Shown piece by piece: positions 12,501 to 24,500 of a DNA stretch of 64,000 nt. Position numbers and translations under genes: made by a program. This DNA comes from Heloderma charlesbogerti. Lineage: Eukaryota; Chordata; Lepidosauria; Squamata; Helodermatidae. The notes below the pieces were generated by a model. That model saw nothing but the letters and a program-made list of their open reading frames with translations. It was not told the origin of the DNA and searched no databases. Positions within the stretch are counted from its first letter, which is position 1. Each line of letters opens with the position of its first letter. Location: assembly GCA_026122225.1 (NCBI GenBank), contig JANEZZ010001949.1, positions 1,116,001 to 1,180,000 on the forward strand, in the 5' to 3' direction.

Positions 12501-15500
12501 TTTAATGCTTTAATGTTTTACTGTTTTAATTTTTTTTTAACTGTCTTATGGGTTTATTGTTTTAAATTGTTGTGCACCACCTTGATGTTTTTGTAGCAAA
12601 TAAAGGCAGTTACAAAATAACAAATAAAAGACATTGTTTTCCTTCCTTCTTGAAAACACTGTTTCATCATACCAAGTTTACGAGTGCTGTTCCCAGGGTA
12701 GCTGAAAGACCTGGATGGCACTGGATCCTGGCGATATGTAGTGTAGTTCTTGCGGAGGTCCCATACTTTGATTACGCTACAATTCAAGAGACAGAACTTC
12801 TCAAAATTGCATACCATTGTCCATTCTCAGTTGTAATGTCCCCCCCCCCCACCCCTGATATATACACACCAAGGAGAATGCAACCCTCTATATAGTCAGT
12901 GGACAGACCATGTCTACTTAATTTAGACATATGAGATTCACCTTTAGATACTTCTGCAAGGATTTATTTATGAAATAAATATTCATTCATTTAATTTATT
13001 TATGTACTATTCGTTGCATGCTTTAAAGCAGGAGTGGGCATACAGAATCTACCATCTGTTTTACTAGAACCCTGAGATCCACCAACCAGAGGCTGGTGCG
13101 AAATACTAGTTCAGGTGTGTGGATATAGGCTAAGAATTAAGGAACAGCATGTCTCCAAGCACATGCTTGGCCCAGGAATTTGTGATCAGTACTGAACCTG
13201 GAATGTCAGATCAATGAATCAAGGTAAGCTGGAGGTGGTCAAACATGAGATGGCAAGATTGAACATCGACATCTTGGGAATCAGCGAACTCAAATGGACA
13301 GGCATGGGCGAATTTAATTCAGGTGACCATCATATCTACTATTGTGGGCAAGAATCCCTTAGAAGAAATGGAGTAGCACTCATAGTCAACAAAAGGGTGG
13401 GAAAAGCAGTACTGGGGTACAATCTTAAAAATGATAGAATGATCTCAGTACGAATCCAAGGCAAACCATTCAACATCACAGTAATTCAAGTCTACGCCCC
13501 AACCACTGAGGCCGAAGAAGCTGAGGTTGATCGGTTCTATGAAGACCTACAACACCTTCTAGAACTAACACCAAAAAAAGATGTCCTCTTTATCATAGGG
13601 GATTGGAATGCTAAAGTAGGAAGTCAAGAAATCACCGGGATAACAGGCAGGCATGGCCTTGGTGTACAAAATGAAGCAGGACAAAAGCTAATAGAGTTTT
13701 GCCAAGAGAACATGCTGATCATAGCAAACACTCTTTTCCAACAGCACAAGAGGCGACTCTACACATGGACGTCACCAGATGGTCAATATCGAAATCAGAT
13801 TGATTATGTCCTTTGCAGCCAAAGATGGAGAAGCTCCATACAGTCAGTCAAAACAAGACCTGGAGCTGACTGTGGCTCAGATCATGAGCTGCTTCTTGCA
13901 AAATTTCGGCTTAAATTGAAGAACGTCGGGAAAACCACTAAACCGTTCAGGTATGACCTAAATCATATCCCTGATGAATATACAGTGGAGGTGAGGAATA
14001 GATTTCAGGGATTAGACCTGATAGACAGAGTGCCTGAGGAACTATGGACGGAGGTCCGTAACATTGTTCAGGAGGCAGCAACGAAATCCGTCCCAAAGAA
14101 AAAGAAATGTAAGAAAGCCAAGTGGCTGTCAGATGAGGCTTTACAAGTAGCTCACGAAAGAAGGGAAGCGAAAAGCAAGGGAGAAAGGGGAAGATATACC
14201 CAACTGAATGCAGAGTTCCAGAGAATAGCAAGGAGAGACAAGAAGGCCTTCTTAAATGAACAATGCAAAGAAATCGAGGAAAACAACAGAATGGGAAAGA
14301 CTAGAGATCTCTTCAAGAAAATTGGAGATCTCAAGGGAACGTTTTGTGCAAAGACGGGCATGATAAAGGACAAAGAAGGCAGGGACCTAACAGAAGCAGA
14401 TGAGATTAAGAAGAGGTGGCAAGAATACACAGAAGAACTATACAGGAAAGATCTGAATGTCCCTGATAGCCATGATAGTGCGGCCACTGAACTTGAGCCG
14501 GACATCCTCGAGAGTGAAGTCAAGTGGGCCTTAGGAAGCATTAGTAACAACAAAGCTAGCGGAGATGACAGTATTCCAGCCGAGCTATTTAAAATCCTAG
14601 AAGATGATGCTGTTAAAGTGCTGCATTCAATATGCCAACAAATCTGGAACACTCAACAGTGGCCACAAGACTGGAAAAGGTCAGTTTACATTCCAATTCC
14701 AAAGAAGGGCAACGCCAAAGAGTGTTCAAACTACCGCACCATTGCGCTCATTTCACATGCCAGCAAGGTGATGCTCAAAATCCTACAAGCTAGGCTTCAG
14801 CAGTATGCGAACCGACAACTACCGGAAGTACAAGCTGGGTTTCGAAGAGGCAGAGGAACTAGAGATCAAATCGCCAACATTCGCTGCATCATGGAGAAAG
14901 CAAGAGAATTCCAGAAAAACGTCTATTTCTGCTTCATTGACTACGCTAAAGCCTTTGATTGTGTGGATCACAACAAACTGTGGCAAATTCTGAAAGAGAT
15001 GGGAGTACCAGACCACCTTACCTGTCTCCTGAGAAACCTGTACGAGGGTCAAGAAGCAACAGTAAGAACCACACATGGAACAACCGAGTGGTTCAAAATT
15101 GGGAAAGGAGTACGACAAGGCTGCATATTGTCACCCTGCTTATTTAACTTATATGCAGAGTACATCATGAGAAATGCCGGGTTGGATGAATCAGAGGTTG
15201 GAATGAAGATTGCCGGGAGAATTATCAACAACCTCCGATATGCAGACGATACCACCCTAATGGCAGAAAGCGAAGAGGATCTCAAGAGCCTCTTGTTGAG
15301 GGTGAAAGAGGAGAGTGCAAAAGCTGATTTGAAACTCAACATTAAAAAAACGAAGATCATGGCATCTGGCCCCATCACTTCCTGGCATATAGAAGGGGAA
15401 GAAATGGAAGCAGTGACAGATTTTACTTTCTTGGGCTCCAAGATCACCGCAGACGGTGACTGTAGCCATGAAATTAAAAGACGCTTGCTCCTTGGGAGGA

Positions 15501-18500
15501 AACTATGGCCAACCTAGACAGCATAGTAAGAAGCAGAGACATCACCTTGCCAACAAAGGTCCGTCTAATCAAAGCTATGGTTTTCCCAGTAGTAATGTAT
15601 GGCTGTGAGAGCTGGACTATAAGGAAGGCTGAGCGCCGAAGAATTGATGCTTTCGAACTGTGGTGCTGGAGAAGACTCTTACGAGTCCCCTGGACTGCAA
15701 GGAGGTCAAATCAGTCCATCCTAAAGGAAATCAACCCTGAGTGCTCATTGGAAGGACAGATAATGAAGCTGAAGCTCCAATATTTTGGCCACCTAATGCG
15801 AAGAGAAAACTCCCTGGAAAAGACCCTGATGCTGGGCAAGACTGAAGGCAAAAGGAGAAGGGGACGGCAGAGGATGAGATGGCTAGATAGCATCACGGAT
15901 GCAATGAATATGAACTTGAGCACGCTCCGGGAGAGAACGCAGGACAGGAAGGCCTGGCGTGCTATGGTCCATGGGTTCACGAAGAGTCGGACACGACTGA
16001 ACGACTGAGCAACAACTGAACCACGCTCACAGGTCCTTTCACCCCTTGCCAATCTACTCCAAATTGCCCACAAATCTACCAGTCAATCCTTATCTACCTT
16101 CTATCCACCCCTGCTTTAAAGTAAAGATGTAAGCCCCCAAGTAGGAGGGTCATATTCATTCAGCAAAATCATGTTATCCTAAAGTTCGCCTTTTATTCTT
16201 TTCAAGACGTCTATATCCCTGCGGCAGAGGACACTCTGGGGAGAACTGGAGCAGTTGGGACAGAGGAGTCAAGAACAGTCTGTTGAACTAATGCAAGAAT
16301 TGCCTCCTTACCCATCAACTGCCCCTGCTGAGATTAAGGTGTGTTCATCTTGGAGTAGCACCACTGTCACACTCTGTTGGAAATCCTTAAAAGAGAAGTG
16401 AAAAAGGAGTTCCTTTCTGAACAGGCTAATACTATGACCAAGTTCTTTGATGTAGTTCCAATCCTGAGAATCTTGTCTTGAGAATCCCCTATAAATAGCT
16501 TCAGCAGGCACCTTTCCTATATTCACCACCTACCAGTTTAGTAATCAGTTGCCCATCCCTTAGGAACAGTTGATATACAGGTAACTATTATGCATGGAAG
16601 AAAGGTAAGGTAATTAAAGCTGCAATCCTAGTCACACTTACCCAGGAATAAGCTCCACCAAACACAACAGGACTGGCTTTCTAAGTAAGCATGCATGGGA
16701 TTGTGTTGCAAGTCTTTTAAATAATTCCACAAACCAACAAAGAGTGAGGGACAGTGCCATCTACACCACTGAACAACTTATGATTTCAAGATGCAGAACA
16801 CTATACATTTACCCTACAGTCAGGGCTGTTCAGATTTCAGAAGTTTCTTTCCTAAGGAATTCCTTGGGATATAATTGGTCTGAGAAGTAGGCTGTCTATT
16901 AATGAAACTTCCACTGGGGGCTTGTGCACACATGCATTTCTAGGCCTACCCTCCAAAGATAAGTGAGAATGTAACAAGGAAACTGCTGCCTAATCTTAAC
17001 TCAAGGTAGAAATTGAGGTGATAAAGCTGCACAAACATAGGCTGGGTTTGCAAATGTTAACCCATGGTATGGGTTGTCAATAAGTGTGAACCCATAACCA
17101 TGGGTTGTTCAAGGATTGCTTCGCCAGGCTACAGAGGTGGCAGGCAAGAGTGGTAAAAATCACCAGCCACTCTACAGGCCAGTACTACAATGCTGGAGAG
17201 GCATCTGGGTTACAGGGAGGGAGTGGGTGAAGGAGGGAAACAAACAACCCAGATATTGGGAAAACAGAGTAAACATTACTGGGTTAGATGAATAAATAGT
17301 CTGACCTAAGCATGTTCCTGTGAGAAGACTGAACACGTAACACTCCCTCCTGTACAAAGTATAGGTCTGCATATATATATTGTGATGATGTTCTCTGTGG
17401 GTGAAAGCATGCTTATTCTGTGGAGTATATCTGTGAGAGAAAGCAATAACCTACAAGATAAAGGTGAGAGAAGTTTGTCTGCCAGATTGAGCAAAGGCAA
17501 TAATTTGGTAAAAGGCCTAATAGAACTGCCATGTAAAAAGACAGCGGTCTTTTTTTGTTTTGTTTCTCTAGCTCAGTGTTCTCCATGGCAAGGCCTGATG
17601 GGCACTGGCAGTTCCTGATCGTTTCCAGTGTGGCTCTCAAACTCTCTCTCCCTCCTTTTTGCAGTGGCTGCTTACTCACACCAGGGGCTCTCTAACTTTG
17701 CCTTACTGTTTGCTTGAGCGGTAGGCCGGCTACTGTGATAGGGGCTACCAGAACAGGCTTTGGGTGTGGGGAGTCAGGAGACTTGCCACTTGTCAGCTGA
17801 AAGGTAGCTCTGGAAGGGGGAGAGGAAAATGAAGGAGCAATCAGCCAATTAGCTGTGGTTGCAGGGGAGCACAAGAGGCAAAGAGAAACATGACTGGCTA
17901 GCTGCAGTGCTGTATGCACAGGCACCCAAATGGCCTCAGTGGTGGTGCCTGCAGCCAAAGTGGCTCCTGCTTGAAAAATAGTGAAGATCACCATTCTAGC
18001 TGGAAGACCCACAGGCCTTCCAAGTGGGTAGTTATTGGTGGAGGGTTCCACGGATCTATTTAATTGAGTTTGCTTACTTCTTTCCCTCCATTATTTACCA
18101 TTTCAACAGCTTATTTTCAAGTCAAACCTGATCTCCACCTGGCGGGGCTGACCTGGAAACAGAACTCCCCACAGAGCTAATCTCCTTTAGCAAAAGATGG
18201 ACTTAAATGGCCTACAGCTTCCAAATCCTTACCACCGAGGGAGCAAGTCCTCTCACACTCTGCTTTTTCTTCTTCAATTTGGATGGTGTCTGCTTGTCTA
18301 TTATGTTGTGGGCTCCACTTATTTGTTTCACCTGTCGGTAAAACCCATCTGAAAGGCAGTTTAAGAACAATATTAAAAGCACCTTCCCTGGCACCACACT
18401 TGCACACAGTAACTGACATGCACTCTTTGGAGTTTTACTAAATATACTAAATTCCATGACTACAGTTATGCCTCTGTACTGATTTTTTTTAAACAAACTA

Positions 18501-21500
18501 GATGAAAGCTGGATAACTGAGCCAGTGTTACATAATGGACAGCACAGAAATTAGAACAGGGCGACCCAACTTCAAATCCCCAATAAAGCTCTCTGGGTGA
18601 TCTAGTGGTGATCTGCTAGCTCCTAAGGTTGTTGTGAGGATAAAAGGTGGATGGGGTGATAAATAGATAAGTAACATACCTTTCTTATTGCACCGAGTGT
18701 CCCACACCATGATATTTCCATCTCTTCCTCCAGTACAAAACACAGCTGTGAAATATACAATTAGAATCCCTCATGTAAAAAATTCGTCAGTACAGAATCC
18801 AGCTGATGAAGTTCTAGGTCTTCATCTGCTCTCTGTAAAACAGTAATCTCCATTTCAAATACTGAAACAGTTTACATTTGCAAATCCAAACACTCTGTTC
18901 CAGATTTCAAAGCAACCTAATTAAACATATTGCTCTGCACAAATTTAGGAGCCATTTTGCATCGCCACTTGCCATTAAATTCCCCATTCTTTTAACATCA
19001 TGATTTGAACATGCCACTGTAGTTGGACTGAATTCACTACTTAAATTAGTCCTTACAGTTTCTCCATTACTCATCTCTTTAACATTGCCACTAAAGGACA
19101 TTCCACTCTCCCTGAGCAGTCTATTTGATTATCCAGTGTTCTTTCAGCTAAGGGAGCCTCCACACTGCAAACTTCCACCACAGCTGATTTCGCTTTAAGT
19201 CAGATATAGGCAATCTGGTGTCCTCCAAATATTTTGGACTACAACTCGCATCAGCATGGTGTATTGTCAGGAATTATGGGAGCTTTAATCCAAAACATCG
19301 GGAGGATGCTGGGTTGCCTACGCTGCTCTAGGTGCTAAGCAACAAAAAGAGGAGGTACTAGCTTGTCTGGAATTTTGCTCTAATGCTTAGGCATGTGTAT
19401 TGTTGCACCTGTGCAGATCCTGCTGGTTTTTAGTCTATCAATCATCTGCACTAACAAGGATCAGCATGTCCAGGACAGCCCCACATGGCTTGTGGGCATT
19501 CGGTGTTCCAAAACAGGATGCCTAGCATTCAAAACAAAAACTCAGACACAAAAAACTCCCCATTTAAAATGTCTAAAGAGATTTTATGGGGCAGCAGCAG
19601 TATCTAGGTTTTATTACACCACACACTAGATGTTTCAAGTAGCTGTCTCTAAGTTTTCATCCAGTTAGTGCATAAAGCTTTCTGTCTGAAATAATTCCAA
19701 GAAGCATTTCTCAATATGAATTCTAAACCTATTTTACTAAAACCTAAATGTCTTGTGTCTTGGACTTGCCTCAGTGACCCTGGTAATCACTTAACCTTCT
19801 GGAGAACACCTTTTCTAAAGTTATTATCTTTAAAACCATGAGGAAATACTCTGAATACTCTGGATGTAACACAAAGTGTGTGCCACACCTAATTCATAAC
19901 TGGACAGCGTCCCAGGCTCTGCAAGCCCAAGTCATTGCATTTTCACCCAAAGATCTGAAAATGAGGTAGCATCACCTCACAGGTAGAGGCATCAAACACT
20001 GCTGACAGATGCCTACGCAGACCTACCCACATGGACACTAGACCTTTTCCTCATCTACACAAGACTATCTACCATCTAAAGAAAGTGTGAGCAAAAGGTA
20101 GATTGTGGTCTACAGGTAGATCTCTGGATGATCTGCAGTAGATCAAGGGTTTCCAATTCTCATTGTCGAACAGCAGTAACAATTAAAAAGCCTTCCTCAC
20201 CTAAATTACATCACTGAAGACCAGCACTCAGGGGAAAACCAGGAGTGTGAAATAACTTGTGAGCTTGGTTCTGGCAGTGATCTTGGGCTGAGCATGTGCT
20301 CATAAGTACTCTGTTTCTTAACTCTTAAGATGTGCACCCGGCTCCAGTTGGTGGACCCAGAGTTCTAATAAAAAACACACATAAGCCTGAAGTCTGTTCA
20401 CCTGAAATCTGTCCACCGATCAAGTATTTATTTAAAAGGAGGACAAGGTGTCAGAAGGTTCCCAGTGACACGGGTGCAGCTTTTCAACAACCTGTGATCA
20501 ATCCATAGGGGAGGGGCTGCAGCTCAGCAGTACAGTGCTTTGTATAAAGAAGATATTGGGTTCAATCCATAGTATCACCAGCTAAAATGATCAGGTAGCA
20601 ACTGACTAGCAAGATCTCTGCCTGAGATTCCAGACAGCCACTGCCAGGCAGAGTAGACAATACCGGGCCAGGTGGACAAACAGTCTGACCTGCTTTAAGG
20701 AAGCTTCCTATGTTCCACTTTTTCCAATTTCAAAAGGACAGCGCTAAGATTCACTGAAGAATAAAGTATCACATTCACCTCTCTCAAATTTAGAGAAAGC
20801 AACAGACTTGAGGCTGCACTGGTGTCCTTTGCATACTCCCAGTAGCTCACCAGTCCTTACATCCCAGACTTTTGCAGTTTGGTCTCCTGAAGCAGTAACC
20901 TTAGAGAAGATAAATGCAATTAGTTCTTTCAGCAACACTCCTCCCCCCACCAGCCCCAAAACAAGGCCTGTGGCACCTTAGAGGCTATAACCTTATTGGG
21001 GAATGAGCTTTTGAAGGCAAAAGCATGTTCCATCAGATATGTGAAACAAGTGTTCACTGCAACCCTATTCATGTTTACTCAGAAATACACTCCAGCAAAT
21101 GCAATGGGACTTGCTGCCCAAGCAAGTGTGCACAAAACTGCAGCCTTAGAAAGCAGCAGGTATATATATGGATTGAGATATGAAGGTGCATGATTGAAAG
21201 GTAATGTAAATAACACACCCCAATAGATATGGAAGACAAAAATACATTACAGAATCAGAGATGAAAGGGACCTTAGAGGACACGTAGTCCAACCCCCTGC
21301 TTAATGCAGGATCTACAATACAGGATACAACTACAGTATCCTTGACAGATGGCTGTCCAGCCTCTGCTTAAATACCTCCAGTGAAGGCGAGTCAACCACC
21401 CTCTGGGTCAGACTGTTCCACTGTTGAACAGCTCATACCATCCTTTTTTCTTTAGGTGTAGCCAACAGTCAGTAGTTCCATTTGCTGACAGAGTAGAAGG

Positions 21501-24500
21501 GCAGAGAGGGCACTGGAGTTTGTTACAGGACTTAGCAAGAGCCAAGCAGGGAAGGGATAGTACTAGTTTACTCACAATTTTGTGTTCACTGGGCATCCAT
21601 GCAAGATCAAAAACAGCATTTGAATGAGCCTGCCACTCTGAAGGGAAAACAAAAGTACACATTAGTTCCAAATAAGATAGCATCAATCCTTTTGTAACAG
21701 AACAATTTATGAAAAATAGTGACAAGAACAAGAACTTATAATGCCAATTATCTAATCTGTCAAGACACAAAAAATCCTGCCTTTATCAAACAATTCAGCT
21801 CATGATTCAGATCAAGGTGAAGGCTTCTGTTTACCTCTAAAAATGTGCTTGTTGCTTGCTTGGATGCGGGTATCATACAGCCTAACAAATCCCTCTTCAT
21901 TTGCAACGGCAAGTATATGCTGCGCATCTGGAGCTAAAACATAAGGTAGCAATATTTGTGCAATTTAAAATCTTTGAGAATTTACAGTTGTGGACAGTAG
22001 TCTCCTAAAGGTGCAATTTACCTGTATGAAATCTGACACAATAAAAGCATAACACACATAGAGAAATAACATAAAATCATGGGGTGGAATCTACAGAGAA
22101 ATATTGACATAATAGGACAGAAATTTCAAAATAAAAAATCATAGCACTGAGTGCTAAATTCCAGTATGACAACAATATTCTGCATCTATTTGGCACTGTA
22201 GTAGTTGGTCTTTATATGTGCAAACCAAAACTGGACGGCTTTTTGCAAACACATGTTAATTCTGTCTAGCGCTAGATAGTCTCAAATCCTCTTATATCAA
22301 TTTTTACTGAATGCTTCTGCATTTAAACAACTAATCCTGTCTAAGCATCTTCTTTAGTGAGACATAAATTTAATAAATAAGTAGTTTATATCACTGTGGT
22401 ATACAAAACATCAAGCAAACAATTCTGTAAGCAAATACTGAGCATTTATAGTAACTGTAGAAGCTGCAAATCAGTTAAGGATCAGAGGCATGCCCCAGTT
22501 CGGATGCAGCACTGGCAATTCCTGGGTTTTTTAATTGTGGCGAAGAATGGAGCACATGCTCGTTGTTTCCACTTTTAATCAACAATCTAGGAAACCTCCA
22601 TTCCTGGGTTATTTTGTGACATCCGAACCCAGAAGCTGTGCATTGTTTGTGTTAAACAACCCAGAGTTAACTCAACAACAAACCATGGACAATTGTTGGG
22701 TTAACAACCCAGGAATGGCTAGCGTTACATCCGAACTGGATCAGTATCTAGCAACTCTTATGACTGGTCAAATGTAATGTGTGCCCAGGTATTTAATACA
22801 TCATTAAAATGTATTTAGAAGATGACTAAGTCAATTACACAATACTTCAACCTGTTTAATATTCATATAGTCAATGGCTGACAAACTCTGAACTTGTACT
22901 AAAACTCACATTCCATTTGGCAGAATTCTTGAATTCAAAATATATATCGACACATAGCTCTTAATATAGCAGCCAATCCACTGTATCAAAATAGGTCACA
23001 ACACCTATCAGTTTAAATAAGGCAGGATTTTTTAAAATATATGCCAGCTGTTTTACTCCTTGTTCATTCTAAACTATTGGTGGATCAAAGTGGTTGGTCA
23101 TTATGGACATGGTTTATTTCATCTTTGCCATAAAGCAAAATAGTGACAAATGTTTCCAGATTACCCCCCCCCATACACACCTGTTGAAAAGGTGCAGCCG
23201 AATGGAGGAACTGGCATTCCCATTTCTCCATTGGAAGGGTGGTCATCTTCCTTAGAACACTGATAGCACCCTAAAAAATGGTACAAGGAAAACCTTGGCA
23301 GCTGACCTAAAAAGACAAAAAGGTGTGAAGAAATGCTTTTTGAAAAAATAAGCAACAAAACTCTGCAGCTGTCACTTACATTTTCCTATCTACTCTGCGT
23401 ATTGCTAAAGCAGGGGTGGGCTGTGTAGCTCCAAATGTTGGTAGACTCCAGTTCCCATCAGCCCGAGCCAGCCTGGCTAATGGAGAGGTGAGATATGAGC
23501 AGTTCATCAACTTCTGGAGGGCTGCTAGTTCAAGGGTAAATCTTCTTGAGGCAGCAGAGGACATGCACTTTCACAGCATCTGCAGTGCATCACTAATGCA
23601 GCCAACCCCTCCAAATGACATGTTACTGCAAACGTGTGAGCGATAACTCACACACCTATACTAAACACTGCTCAGCTGCTCTGTTCCTCCCGGTTGTTGC
23701 AAAAATCTTCCAATTTTAGGAACAGAGCTCTCCTATGTGGTTATGTTCAGCATGAAGGTGAACTAACAAAGGGGGAGCGGGTCCTATATTTATAAATAAG
23801 TATACTGCTGTATACTTGCAGCAATAATCTAAGTTGCTCTCAAAATGTAGGTATAATACGGCAGGGGAGAAAGTGTGATCTTGCATCACAGCTTGGACGA
23901 ATAGTGCAGAAACGTGGTTTTGCTATGGGCTCTTTCTATTTACTTGTTTTTCACCCCATCTTCTGTCCCTAGTCTGGCTTTGAAAGCATATGAAACAGAG
24001 GAGGGGGTGAGAAATGGGATTACTATCCTGCATTACAAACTTAAGGTACAATCCTATGCAGGTTTAGACAGAAAGAAGTCCTACAATTCCCAGCATCCTT
24101 CCAGCCAGCCATGCTGGCTGGGACATGCTAGGAATTGTAGGACTTCTTTCTGTCTAAACCTGCATAGGATTACACTCTTAGACTAATACTTTTTTCCCAG
24201 ACAGCAGCTTGCCCCTCACCCCACCAGCTCAGCCATGAAACTCACTTGGGCCAGAGATCTCCCCCCCCCCCCCGCCCGTCTCAGACTAACCTACCTCACA
24301 GGATTGCCATAATGATAAAAAGGGATGAGGGAAAAAACGCCATCCTGATCTCCTTGAAAGAAGCGTGGGGTTAACGAAAATGTGTATGAATAGACAGAAC
24401 TGGTCTCAGTTCAGTGCTCGAATTAGAGGGGGGCGCAGAGGAATCCAAGGCTAAAAGGGGGGGTCGAGGTTTCTGGATTTCATTAAGGGTCCTCTTCCTC

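Noticed and set aside
13947..14652. Minus-strand frames of 94 and 166 codons inside the BovB
   Set aside because: They are shadows of the long BovB frame on the other strand.
13214..16008. A host gene such as 'craniofacial development protein 2-like' or an endonuclease-reverse transcriptase gene
   Set aside because: The domains, the 3' tail and the second copy at 61630-64000 show a BovB LINE. Such names in databases usually come from this repeat.
20509..20722. tRNA gene (A-box and B-box-like motifs)
   Set aside because: The motifs belong to the head of a dispersed SINE with a shared non-tRNA body; no cloverleaf could be formed. The same holds for 43218-43420 and 52484-52685.
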